A stretch of 18,750 bases of DNA. It comes from CAZQKE01 sp964593865 (GTDB lineage: Bacteria; Chloroflexota; Anaerolineae; JAAYZQ01). The first letter of the stretch is position 1; each line of letters starts with the position of its first letter. The stretch spans positions 1-18,750 of the forward strand of contig CAZQKE010000137.1 in assembly GCA_964593865.1 (NCBI GenBank). The letters run 5' to 3'. Below the pieces are notes generated by a model. That model made no database searches. It worked only from the letters and a program-made list of their open reading frames with translations, and was not told where the DNA came from. A program made the position numbers and the translations under genes. Positions 12,344 to 18,750 of this stretch are shown one piece after another.

Positions 12344-13623
12344 CAGTCCAACTCCCCCTTCGTTTCTGTTCGGCACAAGGTAGTCAGTTTCTCTATGATC
12401 CGCGCTCGCACCGACTCCTCTACCGTCCGTCCCTGCCAGATGTTGCCCAGTTCCTCCGGCAGGCGGTCTAGGGTCCAAACGGCGACCATGGGGTTCTCGA
12501 CCGACGGCGGATTCTCCGGGTTTGCCCAGGCCACAACCGGCGTCACCCACTGTCGGATGCCGTCGGCCCTGAAAAAGCCTGCCAACCGCGCGGCATTGTT
12601 TTGAGCCTGCCGGCTGGGGCTGGATTTGAGCAATTTCCAGCGATTGCCGACGCGATACTCCCATCGCTCGCCGATGTTCCTGTACTCGCCGGTGAAGGTC
12701 TTGACTTCCACAGCCCAGACGCCGGTCGGCCCGACGAGTACCAGGTCAATGTCCCCCTTATTTCGCCCCGGCAAGGTAATGTTGCGGAACAGCGTCCAGT
12801 TGCCGTCCAGGCTCTGGCGCATGGCCTCGACGACTCGCTCCTCCCCTTCCTGCCCCAAGCGATAGTTTTGAATTCGTTCCTCTATCTTGCTCATCATCCA
12901 GTCGAATAGGCGACTGATCAGCAACCCCAGGCCCAGACCCACGGCCAGAAGCAAGAGCAGTGCCGTGATCCCTGCCGGAGATGCCAATCTTTTTATATCG
13001 GGTCCGCTTGGAGACGATGCCAGGGATCTGATCGCCCAAATCGCCAAAAGGAGCCACAGAACACCCATCGCGCCGATCAACATGCCTTGCACAGAGATCC
13101 AAACGAATTGTTTGTGCTCGCTGTAGCTTCTGCCCGCCGAAACCACTTTGAGCGGCCCGGCAGGGGACGGCGGTTCCTCAACTACCTGGTTCAGGCGTGC
13201 GGCCAGCAGCACAATAGCCGCCTGGCGCACCCGCTCATCCCAGGCATTTTCGACGGCGTATCCCAGGTCCTTTAGTCCCACCTGGCGCGTATCGATCAGC
13301 TCACCCATCGGTCGGCCTTTGTAGGGCCTGAAAGGCCACGGGGTCGCCCGCGCTTGGGCCAGGGTGAGCTTGGCTCGGATCTTGGGCAAAGGCTCGGCGG
13401 CGGGGGACTCCGGCTGCCGGGAGGTCGCCGGATTTTGCCTGATCCACTCCAGGAGAACGGCCGCAGCCTCTTTGAGCTTAGGATTGTAGGCTTTTTCCGC
13501 GGCCCAGGCCAACCGGCGTTCGTCGAGGTAACCTTCATCCAAGAGTTCACCAAGAGGCCGGTAGTTGTTGCGCAGCCACAGGACAGAACGCGCCTCTTCT
13601 AAACTCATGCGTTTTTCGGTCAT
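12343..13623 (-). CDS. Membrane-anchored NERD (nuclease-related) domain protein with duplicated N-terminal helical unit
   Basis: This 426-aa protein has three parts. Residues 6-61 and 86-143 are two copies of a helical unit of about 55 residues (EAR...RPLGELLDEG...AWAAEKAYNPKLKEAAAVLL against QAR...RPMGELIDTR...GYAVENAWDERVRQAAIVLL). Two hydrophobic helices follow (about 173-199 and 217-238). The C-terminal part (about 256-380) is a NERD domain with GQEGEERVVEAM, GDIDLVLVGPTGVWAVEVKT (D291, E306, K308 of a PD-(D/E)xK-like core) and SPSRQAQNNAARL. NERD domains are nuclease-related and often occur in mobile or defence proteins. The nuclease side should face the cytoplasm. The start overlaps the upstream TPR stop (ATGA), making it the last clear gene of the operon. 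Confidence 0.88.
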   Translation of the reverse strand: MTEKRMSLEEARSVLWLRNNYRPLGELLDEGYLDERRLAWAAEKAYNPKLKEAAAVLLEWIRQNPATSRQPESPAAEPLPKIRAKLTLAQARATPWPFRPYKGRPMGELIDTRQVGLKDLGYAVENAWDERVRQAAIVLLAARLNQVVEEPPSPAGPLKVVSAGRSYSEHKQFVWISVQGMLIGAMGVLWLLLAIWAIRSLASSPSGPDIKRLASPAGITALLLLLAVGLGLGLLISRLFDWMMSKIEERIQNYRLGQEGEERVVEAMRQSLDGNWTLFRNITLPGRNKGDIDLVLVGPTGVWAVEVKTFTGEYRNIGERWEYRVGNRWKLLKSSPSRQAQNNAARLAGFFRADGIRQWVTPVVAWANPENPPSVENPMVAVWTLDRLPEELGNIWQGRTVEESVRARIIEKLTTLCRTETKGELD

Positions 13624-15230
13624 TCGTCGTTCCCCTTAGTTTCCGCTAAAGTCATTATGTCATCAGCAGAGACAAAAAGTCGTCGCCTGAGATCTTGGAG
13701 CCTGCCTATCACGTCGGACCGGCCCTTGGCCAGATCAGTTTCCTGCCACAAGTTGATCATGCTGTCACAGAACCACAGGGCCTCTTCCACTCTACCATCT
13801 TCGGCATGGGCCGTCCAGAGTTTGACCAGGTGATCCAAAACCTCGTCCAGCACGGCCTGATTGAAATCACCGGCATAGGCGCAGGCTTCCGCGTAACATT
13901 GTAGGACGCGCCCGGCATTGGGCGCCGGTCGCATCATCTCCAGGTCCCCAAGTGCCTGGTAAACCCACGCCAGACAATCCCGGTATTCACCCCGCAAGGC
14001 GATCTGTTCAGCGGCTTTGAGACGTGAGCCTGCCAGGTCGAAATCTTCTTGGGCCAACGCCACCAGTCCCAAGTTGTAGCGTGTGATGGCCTCGATCCGG
14101 GTATCACCGTGGGCGATAGCGTACCTCAACGTTTGCTCATAAGCCTGCTCGGCCTCGGCCAATCGCTTCTGATTCTGATAAAGGGCGCCCAGGCTCATAT
14201 ACGTATGCTTCAGACTGCGCTCGTCGCCGGCAGCCTTTTTCAAGTCCAGGGCGCGCCGGAGTGCTGCTTCGGCCTCGGCATAGCGACCCAGAGCGCGATA
14301 GGTATCCCCCAGCCCGGTCAACGCTTGCCCTTCCAGTTTGACGTCACCCAATTCCTCGGCGATGGCCTGGGCCTGTTCGTAGTACGCCAGAGCCTGTTCA
14401 TACTCTCGCATCAACCAAACGGCGTTCCCGATGTTGACCAGTACCTGAACCCGGCCGTAATAGTCCCCGGTCGCTTGCATGATGGCCAGACTTTGCCGAT
14501 AGATGGTTACCGCTGCCTGCCAATCGCCACGGGCTTCCCGGACCAGTCCCAGGCTATTCAAGGTCTCGGCCTGACCGTGTGCATCGTGCTGCGAGCGTTT
14601 CAGATCCAGTGCGGCGCTCAGGTATGCTTCGGCTTCCTGCAACTGTCCTCGCGCCCAGGCGATGGATCCCAGATTGTGCAGGGCCACAGCCTCCCAGTCG
14701 CGCTGCCCCTGGGCCTGGGCAAGGGTTTGCATTTGAACAAAGCACTCCTGGGCTTGATCCAATTGCCCCTGGGCGTAATGGACCAGCCCCATGCCGTTCA
14801 GCACCACAGCCTGACCGTCCGGGTCCCCCAATTCGGCAGCGAGTTCCAGCGCTCTCTGGTAATAGCCGAACACTTCCGGCAAAGGCTGCTCGCCGTGCTG
14901 CAGCAGGTTTGCCAGGGCGTTCAAAGTAGCTACCTCGCCCCATCGGTCGCCCACTTGCCGTTTGAGCGCCAAAGCGCGTTCATAAGCAATCCGGGCATCC
15001 TGCCACTCTCCCAACCTGGTCAAGAGTTTCCCCTCGGAGTAATGCACCAGACTGCGAGCCTGAAGGGTGAGCGTTTGAGCCTTGACCAAGCGCAGCAGTC
15101 GCCTGGCGCGCTCTAACTGCCATCCTTCCAGAGCTTCATCAAAGGCATCTCGCCAGCGGGTGAGAGCTGCCGGGTCTCCTGCCGCCAGGCAGGTGTGAAG
15201 CAATTCCAATTGGTAGTCAATCTGCGTCAT
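13620..15230 (-). CDS. Tetratricopeptide-repeat protein, second of a paralogous pair
   Basis: This 536-aa, wholly alpha-helical, cytoplasmic-looking protein has an N-terminal unit of about 60 residues (AFDEALEGWQLERARRLLRLVKAQTLTL) and then roughly ten TPRs of 40 residues with the A-LG/N-G--Y-A-----A---Y--AL----GD--G pattern. Examples are around ALANLLQHGE, GMGLVHYAQGQLDQA and SLGALYQNQKRLAEA. A C-terminal helical cap contains ALWFCDSMINLWQETD. The 40-residue spacing with GD links is the LGN/AfsR-type TPR arrangement used for peptide or protein recognition. It matches the upstream TPR protein at both ends, so the pair arose by duplication. It lies 21 bases after that gene and overlaps the NERD gene. 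Confidence 0.92.
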   Translation of the reverse strand: MTQIDYQLELLHTCLAAGDPAALTRWRDAFDEALEGWQLERARRLLRLVKAQTLTLQARSLVHYSEGKLLTRLGEWQDARIAYERALALKRQVGDRWGEVATLNALANLLQHGEQPLPEVFGYYQRALELAAELGDPDGQAVVLNGMGLVHYAQGQLDQAQECFVQMQTLAQAQGQRDWEAVALHNLGSIAWARGQLQEAEAYLSAALDLKRSQHDAHGQAETLNSLGLVREARGDWQAAVTIYRQSLAIMQATGDYYGRVQVLVNIGNAVWLMREYEQALAYYEQAQAIAEELGDVKLEGQALTGLGDTYRALGRYAEAEAALRRALDLKKAAGDERSLKHTYMSLGALYQNQKRLAEAEQAYEQTLRYAIAHGDTRIEAITRYNLGLVALAQEDFDLAGSRLKAAEQIALRGEYRDCLAWVYQALGDLEMMRPAPNAGRVLQCYAEACAYAGDFNQAVLDEVLDHLVKLWTAHAEDGRVEEALWFCDSMINLWQETDLAKGRSDVIGRLQDLRRRLFVSADDIMTLAETKGNDE

Positions 15231-15251
15231 GATCGCCCGCGTCGTTGAATC

Positions 15252-16928
15252 CTACTGCAAAGACCGAACCACCTGCCGGAACGCCTCCACCGCCTCGGCC
15301 ATAATCCCCCCGTCGCCCTCTGCTTCCCAGACCGCCAGTGCAGAACGGCAGAGGGCCAGCGCCCGTTCCACATCCCCGGCTTCGCCGTGCAACGCCACGC
15401 GCTCCAGGATGGAGCGCACGCTGCTGCGATAACGACGCTCGTAGCCGTTGCGGCGCGCCCGCAACGCCGCCTCCGCCAGATAGACCGCGCCCCGGTCGTC
15501 GCCCTGCTCCAGGGCGATCTCGCCCAGTAGCCACAGGACCTGAGCCTGCCAGCGGTCGCTGGCAAAGCCCTGAGCTGCCCGCCAGGCTTCCTCGGCGGCG
15601 TCGCGGGCCTGATCCCAGGCCTCCTGCTCGTAGTACAGCCCCGCCAGCTTGTACAGCGTCCCGATCTGGTCCTGCCGGTTCTGCTGCGCCCGGTGCAGCC
15701 GCAGCGCCCGGCGGAAAAGGCCCTCCGCTTCCGCAAATCGCCCCTGCTTGCTGCGCACCGATCCCAACGCGCCGAGCAGCCGCCCTTCCAGGCGTTGATG
15801 GCCCATCTCACGGGCCAGGGGCAACGCCTCCCGGTAGCAGGCTTCGGCCTCGGCCAACCGTCCCCCGTCGCGGTGCAGCGTGCCCAGGTTCAGCAGGGCG
15901 ACGACCTCCCCCGCCCGGTCGCCCACCCGGCGGCTGAGGGCCAGTTGCCGCTCCAACAGGGGTCGGGCCTCCTCGTCGCGGCCTTGCAGGCTGAGGGCCA
16001 GGGCCAGGTTGCCCAGCCAAAAGGCCACGCCGCTCTTGTCCCCCTGAGCCTCGGCCAGGGCCATCGCCTCACGGTAGCACCGCTCCGCCTCGGCCAATCG
16101 CCCCTGCAACTGGTGGACCGTGCCCAGGTTGCCCAGGGCCTGTTCCTGCCCGCCCAGGTCGTGGATCCGCTGGGCCAGGGCCAGGCTGCGGGTGTAATAA
16201 TCGGCAGCCCGGTCCAGGTCGCCGCCGTGCTTGTAGTAGCTGCCCAGCCGGTCCAGGGCGTTCACCTCGCCCGCCAGGTCGCCGACGGCGCGCAGGACGG
16301 TGACCGCCTCCCGGTAATAGGCCCCGGCGGCCTCGACCTCCCCCAGCCGTTCGGAGAACTTGGCCAGGTTGAGCAAAGCCCGGCCCACGCCCAATTGGTC
16401 GCCCTCCCGGCGCAGGATCTCCAGGCTGCTTTGCAGCAGAGCGACGGCCTCCGTCGTCCGGCCCCGATCCCCCAGGATGACGGCCAGGTTGTTGGCAGCG
16501 ATGGCCTCCTGGTGGCGGTCGCCGGCGGCCTGGAGCAGGGGGAGGGCCTGGCGGTAGTAGGCGGCGGCCCGCTCCCAGTCGCCGGTGGCCTGATAGACGT
16601 TACCCAAATCAATGAGGGCCTGGGTCTCGCCCGGCGTATCCCCGGCGCGGCGGAAAATGTCCAGGCTTTGCTCGAAGCGGCGGACCGCTTCCTCCCAATG
16701 CCCCTGCTGCATGAGCCACTGCCCCTGACGATGCACGGCCAGCGCCCGGCCCCGCAGGGGGAGGGTCAGGCTGCCCCGCCGCACCAGGGCCAGGAGCAGG
16801 TGGCAGCGTTCGGCGTCCCAGGCCCGCAGCGCCCGGTCAAAGGCCCGCGTCCAAAGGCGCAGTCCCGTCTCCGGGTCATAGGCCAGGAGGTGGTACAGGT
16901 ATTCCACCAGGTGACGCTCTTCGCTCAT
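15252..16928 (-). CDS. Tetratricopeptide-repeat protein, first of a paralogous pair
   Basis: This 558-aa protein is full-length homologous to its downstream neighbour. The N-terminal unit has LLAYDPETGLRLWTRAFDRALRAWDAERC, then LTLPLRGRALAVHRQGQWLM. About ten 40-residue TPRs follow, each with G-Y------W--A---Y--AL-L----GD--GE (for example LGNVYQATGDWERAAAYYRQ). The C-terminal cap is ERALALCRSALAVWEAEGD. There is no signal peptide or membrane segment. TPR arrays of this kind form the sensor half of many bacterial STAND proteins; here the ATPase is encoded 29 bases upstream as a separate protein lacking repeats. The ATG at 16928 is preferred over a TTG at 16937, which would leave one base after GGAAGG. 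Confidence 0.92.
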   Translation of the reverse strand: MSEERHLVEYLYHLLAYDPETGLRLWTRAFDRALRAWDAERCHLLLALVRRGSLTLPLRGRALAVHRQGQWLMQQGHWEEAVRRFEQSLDIFRRAGDTPGETQALIDLGNVYQATGDWERAAAYYRQALPLLQAAGDRHQEAIAANNLAVILGDRGRTTEAVALLQSSLEILRREGDQLGVGRALLNLAKFSERLGEVEAAGAYYREAVTVLRAVGDLAGEVNALDRLGSYYKHGGDLDRAADYYTRSLALAQRIHDLGGQEQALGNLGTVHQLQGRLAEAERCYREAMALAEAQGDKSGVAFWLGNLALALSLQGRDEEARPLLERQLALSRRVGDRAGEVVALLNLGTLHRDGGRLAEAEACYREALPLAREMGHQRLEGRLLGALGSVRSKQGRFAEAEGLFRRALRLHRAQQNRQDQIGTLYKLAGLYYEQEAWDQARDAAEEAWRAAQGFASDRWQAQVLWLLGEIALEQGDDRGAVYLAEAALRARRNGYERRYRSSVRSILERVALHGEAGDVERALALCRSALAVWEAEGDGGIMAEAVEAFRQVVRSLQ

Positions 16929-16957
16929 GGAGAGCAAGCCTTCCCCGGCCTCTGCGC

Positions 16958-18301
16958 CTACCCGCCGAAGGTCTGCGTCGCACCGGCCCCCTCGCCGATG
17001 ACGACGCCCTGGGCGTGCTCAATGTGGACCGTGTAGCGGGGCGTCCCGCCCGCTTCCGGCTCGATCCCGGCCTTTTCGGCGTAATAGTCCATCAGCCGCT
17101 TGACAACTCGCTCGTATTCGGGCCGGTTGAACTTGAGCCGTTCCAGCAGCAGCTCGCGGATCTTGTCGTGGAACTTGAGGCCGTAGGGGTGGCGCTCGAC
17201 GAAGGAGTGGCGGCTCAGTTTGTCATAGATGGCCCGGCCTTCCTCGGGGCCGACGCCCAGCACGACGCCGACCACTTCGGGGTCGAACCAGCGGGCCACG
17301 ACGCCCTTTTCCAGGAAATCGCGTACCTCGCGGGCGCGTTCCTCGCGCAGGATGCGTTCCAGCAGTTTGGTCGCCACCCGGTCCCGGTCGGCAGCCGATT
17401 CCAGCGCGCCGACCTGCTGCCAGCCGCCCGCCTCGCGGGCCAGGTGGACGACCAGCACCAGCAGCAGGGGGTAGCCGCCGGTAAAGCGGACCACTTCATC
17501 CAGCAGCGCCGGATCGCGCAGGCCGTGGTGGACCAGGTAGGCTTTGGCCTCGGCTTCGGGCAGCTCCGGCAGCTCCATCGTGTGCAGGGCCGCGCCGTAT
17601 TCGCCCCAGTCAAAGTTGACTTTGGGCAGGGCGTTGCGGCCAAAGACGACGGCCTTGATCCCCTGCGGCAGGGCCGGGAAAAAGGTGCGGCACATCCAGT
17701 CGTCCAGCCCCTCCATCTCCTCGTAGGTGTCCACCAGCAGGGCCAGCCGCCCGCCCGCTCTCTCCAGGGCCTCGCCCAGGCCGTCGCCGAGATGGGCGGT
17801 GAGCGATCTCTCGACGCCGCGCAGGTAGCGTTCCAGAGCAAAGCGGTTGCTGACGGTGCGCCGCAGGCTCTCGCTGACCCCCTTGCCCAGGCTGCCCAGG
17901 ATGCGGGCCAGACCGGCAGGGTCCTTGACGTTGCCCACCACGTCGAACATGGTCGGCACGCCGCCGCCCCGCTGCAAGACCTCCTGGACGATGAGATACT
18001 CCTCAAAAGCCCGCCGAAAGTCGCGGAAGGCGTCGGCCAGCCGCTCCTCGGCGGAGAGCGATTCGGCGACGGCGTGGAGGATGCGGTCGGGCGTCAGGTC
18101 GGGGCGGATGCCGTCCACCGTGGCGATGGGCAGCCCCTGCTCGCGGGCGTAGGTCTCCAGCTTGCGGCAGACGACGGTCTTGCCGATGCCGCCCGGCCCG
18201 TAGACGTTGAGCAGCCAGTGGGGCGTGCGCCCCTCGACCAGGGCGGCAAAGCGTTCGACCTCCGCCCGGCGACCGACGATGAAGGGTTGGGGTTCCGGCA
18301 T
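16958..18301 (-). CDS. STAND/NLR-like P-loop ATPase ending in a RHIM-like motif
   Basis: This 447-aa protein has an entry motif FIVGRRAEVERF (7-18), Walker A GPGGIGKT (35-42), Walker B LALLVDTYEE (186-195), a sensor-1-like VVFGRN (218-223), GGYPLLL (275-281, the GxP motif of STAND ATPases) and a winged-helix-like SFVERHPYGLKFHDKIREL (366-384). It resembles NB-ARC/NACHT signalling ATPases that oligomerise on ATP binding, but has no C-terminal repeat domain. It ends with YTVHIEHAQGVVIGEGA...TFGG (423-447), the motif also found at the end of the neighbouring 129-aa protein. The ATG at 18301 has AGGAGGG upstream; a TTG at 18346 has no ribosome site. Confidence 0.9.
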   Translation of the reverse strand: MPEPQPFIVGRRAEVERFAALVEGRTPHWLLNVYGPGGIGKTVVCRKLETYAREQGLPIATVDGIRPDLTPDRILHAVAESLSAEERLADAFRDFRRAFEEYLIVQEVLQRGGGVPTMFDVVGNVKDPAGLARILGSLGKGVSESLRRTVSNRFALERYLRGVERSLTAHLGDGLGEALERAGGRLALLVDTYEEMEGLDDWMCRTFFPALPQGIKAVVFGRNALPKVNFDWGEYGAALHTMELPELPEAEAKAYLVHHGLRDPALLDEVVRFTGGYPLLLVLVVHLAREAGGWQQVGALESAADRDRVATKLLERILREERAREVRDFLEKGVVARWFDPEVVGVVLGVGPEEGRAIYDKLSRHSFVERHPYGLKFHDKIRELLLERLKFNRPEYERVVKRLMDYYAEKAGIEPEAGGTPRYTVHIEHAQGVVIGEGAGATQTFGG

Positions 18302-18347
18302 GGCGGCCCTCCTTTCCCAGACAGGTTGTTGCTTTTGTAGGCGCAAT

Positions 18348-18737
18348 CTACTTGGGCTTGTCTCCGAAAGTCATTTCCACTTTGGCCCCGTCACCGATGA
18401 CGACGCCTTTCGCCTTGCCGATCTGGACGTTGTACTTGCCCGGGGCTTCCTGCTGGCGTTGGACCAGTTCCAGCACCTTTTGCGCCTGCTCGAGGATGGC
18501 CTCATCCCGGTCCGCGCCGGTTTCGCTCAGAGCGTCTTTGAGCGGTTCCTTCCACACCTCCGGCTTTTTCTCGTGCTGGGCCAGGGCCATTTCGGCCTCC
18601 GGCTTGCCCGCAAAGCGTTTCTGGATGAGGGCCTTGAGGCCGCCGTAGGCATCCTTGACCGCCTGGGAAGCGGTCTCTTGCAGGGCCGCCGTCGCCCCGG
18701 CGGCCAGGGCCGAGAGAATGATTGTTACCGGATCCAT
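18348..18737 (-). CDS. Small protein with C-terminal RHIM-like amyloid motif
   Basis: This 129-aa protein begins with a hydrophobic helix (VTIILSALAAGATAAL, 4-19) that runs into the helix ETASQAVKDAYGGLKALIQKRF. A charged helical middle follows (about 45-97), then the tail YNVQIGKAKGVVIGDGA...TFG (102-125). The two tetrads VQIG and VVIG fit the (I/V)-x-(I/V/L)-G core of RHIM, the amyloid motif of RIP kinases. Bacterial proteins with this layout are, as I recall, annotated as RIP-homotypic-interaction-motif proteins. The N-terminus recalls membrane-active Bell/HeLo-type domains, a weak inference. AAGGAGG lies six bases before the ATG. The ATPase follows after 46 bases. The promoter is outside the window. 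Confidence 0.85.
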   Translation of the reverse strand: MDPVTIILSALAAGATAALQETASQAVKDAYGGLKALIQKRFAGKPEAEMALAQHEKKPEVWKEPLKDALSETGADRDEAILEQAQKVLELVQRQQEAPGKYNVQIGKAKGVVIGDGAKVEMTFGDKPK

Positions 18738-18750
18738 TGTTTTCCTCCTT

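Noticed and set aside
14049..15116. Plus-strand frame of 355 codons opposite the second TPR gene
   Set aside because: Same cause: GC-rich third positions keep the antisense frame open; there are no family motifs.
13620..16928. Regularly spaced DNA similarity as a CRISPR or tandem-repeat array
   Set aside because: The roughly 120-bp periodicity is protein-level TPR repetition; the DNA units are not near-identical and have no spacer/repeat structure.
15693..17036. Plus-strand frame of about 447 codons opposite the first TPR gene
   Set aside because: Its quasi-repeats only mirror the TPR codons on the other strand, and the minus-strand TPR signature is unmistakable.
17015..18340. Long plus-strand open frame (about 440 codons) opposite the STAND ATPase
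   Set aside because: It is the antisense image of a gene with complete Walker motifs, has a biased composition rich in Gln, Gly and Ala, no recognisable domain and no ribosome site.

Overview
The window is GC-rich, densely coded bacterial DNA with good sigma-70-like promoters. Well-formed TATAAT/TACAAT -10 boxes sit 17 bp from their -35 boxes at five places, and a TAGACT box does so at a sixth. The gene content is housekeeping enzymes, polysaccharide glycosyltransferases, a beta-CASP RNase, a BldC-like small HTH protein, and a TPR/STAND operon with RHIM-like motifs. This fits a member of the Chloroflexota (Anaerolineae-like) best. That placement is inference from gene style; no rRNA or other taxonomic marker is present.

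Layout. (1) 1-3307, minus strand: an envelope or exopolysaccharide cluster, read in the order polyprenyl-phosphate-type GT2 (two membrane helices), then an SDR sugar-nucleotide epimerase, then a GT4 glycosyltransferase cut by the window edge. A hairpin-rich REP-like segment lies between the first two. (2) 3308-3450: two back-to-back promoters. (3) 3451-5901, plus strand: pncC (CinA C-terminal domain), a small protein overlapping it, and two more GT2 glycosyltransferases. (4) 5896-8327, minus strand: a metallo-beta-lactamase/beta-CASP RNase followed by an isocitrate dehydrogenase, with an ATGA overlap. Their leader carries a strong 5' stem-loop. (5) 8698-11225, plus strand: a BldC/excisionase-type HTH protein, then greA and lysS. 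The greA leader holds a perfect 12-bp stem and a second hairpin followed by a T-run. (6) 11188-12045, minus strand: an OmpR-type response regulator with a degenerate receiver, overlapping the 3' end of lysS, with a clear promoter and a CCAAAT repeat block upstream.

(7) 12343-18737, minus strand, is the accessory and most interesting part. Five genes are tightly packed: a 129-aa RHIM-motif protein, a 447-aa STAND/NLR-like ATPase, two paralogous TPR proteins (558 and 536 aa), and a membrane protein with a NERD nuclease-like domain. The small protein and the ATPase end in the same RHIM-like amyloid-type motif (GVVIGxGA...TFG). I read this as a split NLR-like system. The sensor repeats, usually fused to the ATPase, are separate TPR proteins. 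The amyloid motif, usually at the N-terminus of an NLR, sits at the C-terminus of the ATPase. A small motif-bearing partner and a membrane-tethered nuclease-like protein are the candidate effectors. The architecture is seen directly; the immune or cell-death role is inference.

I see no tRNA, rRNA, CRISPR array, insertion sequence or integrase in the window.
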